From NCBI GenBank assembly GCA_964600045.1, contig CAZRHS010000067.1, forward strand, positions 1-7,021: DNA of 7,021 nucleotides, written 5' to 3'. Each line of letters opens with the position of its first letter. Within the stretch, counting starts at the first letter, position 1. The notes under the pieces were generated by a model. That model was not told where the DNA came from. It saw only the letters and a program-made list of their open reading frames with translations, and did not search any database. Position numbers and translations under genes: made by a program. Shown here in pieces: positions 5,334 to 7,021 of this stretch. Origin of the DNA: Phil1 sp964600045. Its GTDB lineage: Bacteria; Bacillota; Clostridia; Christensenellales; CAG-138.

Positions 5334-6125
5334 TCAGTTCTCCTCTTCTTCGCTATTGTCCGTGTTAGTTTTGCGCGCGGCTATGTCCGCAAGATCCCTC
5401 GGCGGCAGGCGCAGATTGTCCCACATGCCGTATTTTTCCGTGTCCGCTATCGCGTTCATAATGCGCTCCTCAGCGTCCGGTATAAGGCTTGTAAAGTAGC
5501 GTATAACGTCCTTCATTTCCTCGCGCTTTGTGTGGCCTGCCGCCGGGCAGTTAGGCTTGCGTATGGGCAAATCAAGCCGCGTAGCAATGCTCAGCGCCTG
5601 CTTTTCGGGCAGGAATACCATCGGCCTTATAACCGTAACGTCCTTGCGGCCAAGGTACGTTACCGGGCCGAACGTATTAAGCCTGCTTTCGTAAAGAAGG
5701 CTCATGAAAAACGTTTCTATAACGTCGTCCCTGTTGTGCCCAAGTGCCACCAGGTTGCAGCCGCGTTCACGTGCGGCGTCGTTCAGCGCACCTCGCCTAA
5801 GCTTTGCGCAAAGCGCGCACGGGTGGCTTTCCTTCCTTATGTTGAATACAACGTCGCCTATGTCGGTTTTGATTATGTCAAACGGCACGTCTATGCTCCG
5901 CGCAAAATCCTCAACCGGCGCAAGATCCTGATCCGTAAGTCCCAGGTCCAGCATAACGCCGCAAACGTCAAAGTGCCTGTAGCAAAACCGCTGATACAGC
6001 TTTAATCCGTAAAGCAGGAGCAGGCTGTCCTTGCCGCCCGATACGCCAACGCATATTTTATCTCCTTCGCGTATCATGTTGTATCTTTCATCCGCGCGGC
6101 GGATGCAGCCTAAAACCCGTTTCAT
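5334..6125 (-). CDS. ttcA: TtcA-like tRNA 2-thiocytidine biosynthesis protein
   Basis: The 263-residue protein contains the PP-loop SGGKDS at 29-34, which binds ATP, followed by Cys103-x2-Cys106, GHNRDD at 129-134 and Cys193. In TtcA three Cys ligands hold a [4Fe-4S] cluster, and the enzyme adenylates and then thiolates cytidine 32 of certain tRNAs; the ligand positions agree. The acidic tail (SEEEEN) is not part of the catalytic core. I chose ATG 6125 rather than ATG 6152. AAGGGA lies 8 bases before the inner ATG, family members usually begin with a sequence like MKRVLGCIRRA, and the likely promoter would start transcription at about the outer ATG. The longer form would add MSDKKGTKD. A TtuA-like relative acting on another tRNA position is possible. 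Confidence 0.87.
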   Translation of the reverse strand: MKRVLGCIRRADERYNMIREGDKICVGVSGGKDSLLLLYGLKLYQRFCYRHFDVCGVMLDLGLTDQDLAPVEDFARSIDVPFDIIKTDIGDVVFNIRKESHPCALCAKLRRGALNDAARERGCNLVALGHNRDDVIETFFMSLLYESRLNTFGPVTYLGRKDVTVIRPMVFLPEKQALSIATRLDLPIRKPNCPAAGHTKREEMKDVIRYFTSLIPDAEERIMNAIADTEKYGMWDNLRLPPRDLADIAARKTNTDNSEEEEN

Positions 6126-6133
6126 GTCCTTAG

Positions 6134-6139
6134 TCCCTT
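6134..6139 (-). promoter_or_regulatory. Ribosome binding site that decides the ttcA start
   Basis: Read on the minus strand, AAGGGA lies 8 bases upstream of the ATG at 6125. The alternative ATG at 6152 has no purine-rich site before it. This supports the shorter protein. Confidence 0.55.
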
Positions 6140-6158
6140 TTTTATCGCTCATTCTAAC

Positions 6159-6187
6159 AGTATATCATGAATGGACTTTGAAAAGAA
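6159..6187 (-). promoter_or_regulatory. Probable promoter of the ttcA-DUF1294 operon
   Basis: On the minus strand a TATACT -10 element occupies 6164-6159, with a weak TTCTTT about 17 bases upstream as -35. Transcription would begin near 6152. The region is AT-rich and divergent from the ATPase gene. The -35 match is poor, so the assignment rests on the -10 and the spacing. Confidence 0.45.
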
Positions 6188-6244
6188 CATGTTGAATATA
6201 TAAAATGTATTTATGTATTTAAGGTGAATTTGTATAAACCGCTA

Positions 6245-6274
6245 TTGCCCAAACGCATCAAAAAAGGTTATAAT
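6245..6274 (+). promoter_or_regulatory. Promoter of the P-loop ATPase gene
   Basis: TTGCCC at 6245-6250 and a perfect TATAAT at 6269-6274 are separated by 18 bases, a usual housekeeping sigma factor arrangement. Transcription would begin about 40 bases before the TTG start codon. Confidence 0.7.
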
Positions 6275-6309
6275 AATACACGAACATTTCATTAGCGTTG
6301 TTAAACGCA

Positions 6310-6317
6310 GAGGGAGG
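6310..6317 (+). promoter_or_regulatory. Ribosome binding site supporting a TTG start
   Basis: GAGGGAGG lies 6 bases before TTG 6324. No ATG is available nearby in frame, and the resulting protein begins MIKVIFGEAGAGKT, with the Walker A motif at the usual short distance from the N-terminus. The site therefore fixes the start. Confidence 0.8.
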
Positions 6318-6323
6318 CTCATC

Positions 6324-6740
6324 TTGATAAAGGTAATATTCGGCGAAGCCGGCGCGGGCAAGACAAAGCGCATAATCGACATTGCCAACGAAACGCTTAA
6401 AACGGCAAACGGCAGCATAGTTTTCATTGATAACGACAATCAGTATATGTATGGCTTAAAGCACGACATCAGGTTTGTTGATGCTTCAGAGTGCCATATA
6501 AAAGGCCCTAAGATGTTCTTTGGTTTTGTGTCGGGCATTGCGGCGCAGGATTTCGACCTTGAGTACCTTTTCGTTGATGGATTCGTGAAGATAGTTCATC
6601 ATAAGCTTGATACCCTTGAAGAGCTTTTCAAAGAGCTTGCGGATTTTGCGGAGCGCAGAAACATAAAGCTGGTGCTCAGCATAACCGGCAGCGAGGAAGC
6701 CGCACCGGAGTTCCTTAAGCCCTATATAGATAAAGAATAA
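6324..6740 (+). CDS. Small P-loop ATP-binding protein, role unknown
   Basis: The 138-residue protein begins, after a TTG start, with strand MIKVIF and a Walker A motif GEAGAGKT at 7-14. It continues with IVFIDNDNQYMY (32-43), FGFVSGIAAQDFDLE (66-80) and a Walker B-like strand YLFVDG (81-86). A helical segment and a last strand, IKLVLSITGS (114-123), close a compact nucleotide-binding fold. Proteins of this pattern occur in Clostridia and are often labelled as PilT-like or just ATP-binding; the pilus motor label is not supported, because the domain is much too short. It is a single-gene unit with its own promoter and terminator. No function can be assigned from its neighbours. Confidence 0.85.
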   Translation: MIKVIFGEAGAGKTKRIIDIANETLKTANGSIVFIDNDNQYMYGLKHDIRFVDASECHIKGPKMFFGFVSGIAAQDFDLEYLFVDGFVKIVHHKLDTLEELFKELADFAERRNIKLVLSITGSEEAAPEFLKPYIDKE

Positions 6741-6754
6741 TAAATTAAACCATG

Positions 6755-6788
6755 CCGCGGCGGCGCGATATGCGCCGCCCGCGGTTTT
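6755..6788 (+). terminator. Terminator after the P-loop ATPase gene
   Basis: Bases 6755-6766 (CCGCGGCGGCGC) pair with 6772-6784 around the loop GATAT, with one bulged C at 6780, followed by only four T. The stem is very GC-rich. It starts 15 bases after the stop codon. Confidence 0.75.
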
Positions 6789-6806
6789 GTGCGCTTTCGA
6801 TTGTTG

Positions 6807-6835
6807 TTGCAATGCGGGCGCATCTGTGATAAAAT
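6807..6835 (+). promoter_or_regulatory. Promoter of tRNA-Leu
   Basis: TTGCAA at 6807-6812 and TAAAAT at 6830-6835 are 17 bases apart, and TG at 6827-6828 gives an extended -10. The predicted start falls a few bases before the tRNA's first base, as expected for a single tRNA unit. Confidence 0.65.
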
Positions 6836-6844
6836 GCAAACTAC

Positions 6845-6931
6845 GCCGGAATGATGGAATTGGCAGACGTGACGGACTCAAAATCCGTTGTTGGCGACAA
6901 CGTGTGGGTTCGAGTCCCACTTCCGGCACCA
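6845..6931 (+). tRNA. tRNA-Leu, anticodon CAA (reads UUG)
   Basis: The 87-base gene folds as a class II tRNA. The acceptor stem GCCGGAA pairs with TTCCGGC. The anticodon arm is ACGGA-CTCAAAA-TCCGT, giving anticodon CAA. A long variable arm built from GTTGTTGGCGACAAC follows, then the T-arm GTGGG-TTCGAGT-CCCAC. A discriminator A and encoded CCA complete the 3' end. The D-loop TGGAATTGGCAGACG is typical of leucine tRNAs. The long variable arm and anticodon together make the identity secure. Confidence 0.97.
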
Positions 6932-6972
6932 AAAAATGGAAGTCCCTGCGAAGCATTGGACTTCCATTTTTT
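6931..6972 (+). terminator. Strong terminator directly after tRNA-Leu
   Basis: A perfect 15-base-pair stem runs from 6931-6945 (A6 then TGGAAGTCC) to 6958-6972 (GGACTTCCA then T6). Its first base is the last A of the tRNA's CCA. Inside the loop TGC-GAA-GCA can pair further. The A-run and T-run make it active from both sides. The stem is unrelated in sequence to the tRNA itself. Confidence 0.92.
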
Positions 6973-7021
6973 ATCGAGAATAACGGAGGTGGGACTCGAA
7001 AGGCACGGCCCGAAGGGCAAA

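Noticed and set aside
5532..6005. Plus-strand frame of 157 codons opposite ttcA
   Set aside because: ttcA has clear catalytic motifs on the other strand; this frame has no motif and a basic, random-looking composition.
6486..6956. Minus-strand frame of 156 codons containing VPEVGLEPTRCRQQ
   Set aside because: It runs antisense through the tRNA-Leu and the ATPase gene. The VGLEPTRC-like stretch is the translated reverse complement of the tRNA T-arm and anticodon region, a well-known false protein.
1..7021. Insertion sequences, CRISPR array or transposase
   Set aside because: No repeated spacers, terminal inverted repeats or transposase-like frames are visible on either strand. The only inverted match of note is the short T-arm copy near the right end.

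Overview
The window looks like a chromosomal segment of a Bacillota bacterium of the class Clostridia, probably an uncultured gut-type lineage. The reasons are a LoaP-type NusG paralogue, strong purine-rich Shine-Dalgarno sequences, a small P-loop ATPase of a type I associate with Clostridia, a TtcA-like tRNA thiolase next to a DUF1294 membrane protein, and a tRNA-Leu with encoded CCA. Genus cannot be read from the sequence. Base composition by eye is moderately GC-rich in most genes, and more AT-rich in the small peptide gene and in the N-terminal part of the surface protein.

Region 1 (1-5026, all + strand) is a tightly packed gene row. It holds the 3' part of a large beta-rich surface protein with a Glu-Pro linker; an 80-residue four-cysteine peptide; a strong intrinsic terminator; then a lipoprotein, an HprK-like kinase, a radical SAM/SPASM enzyme, a PqqD-like recognition protein and a LoaP-type antiterminator, closed by a second terminator. 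The last four genes and the lipoprotein overlap or nearly touch. Radical SAM/SPASM plus PqqD-like plus HprK-like protein is a recognised signature of ribosomally made, modified peptide (RiPP) biosynthesis, and the 80-residue peptide is the obvious precursor. Its presumed core carries two copies of the pattern SGCxKxI-x7-C, and its last residue is Ser. That matters because HprK-like kinases in some lasso-peptide clusters phosphorylate a C-terminal Ser. Only 15 bases separate the terminator's T-run from the lipoprotein start, so the maturation genes seem to depend on readthrough of that terminator. The last gene encodes a protein family that performs processive antitermination. The inferred logic is that peptide is made in excess, the enzymes are made only when RNA polymerase reads through, and LoaP reinforces this. 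No transporter or protease is visible in the window.

Region 2 (5042-6152, - strand) is ordinary housekeeping: a TtcA-like tRNA 2-thiocytidine synthetase and, one base downstream, a DUF1294 membrane protein. It converges on the peptide cluster.

Region 3 (6153-7021, + strand) holds divergent promoters, a small P-loop ATPase of unknown role starting at TTG, its terminator, and tRNA-Leu(CAA) with its own promoter and a very strong terminator. The last 49 bases hold no recognisable gene, but do contain a 12-base inverted copy of part of the tRNA T-arm.
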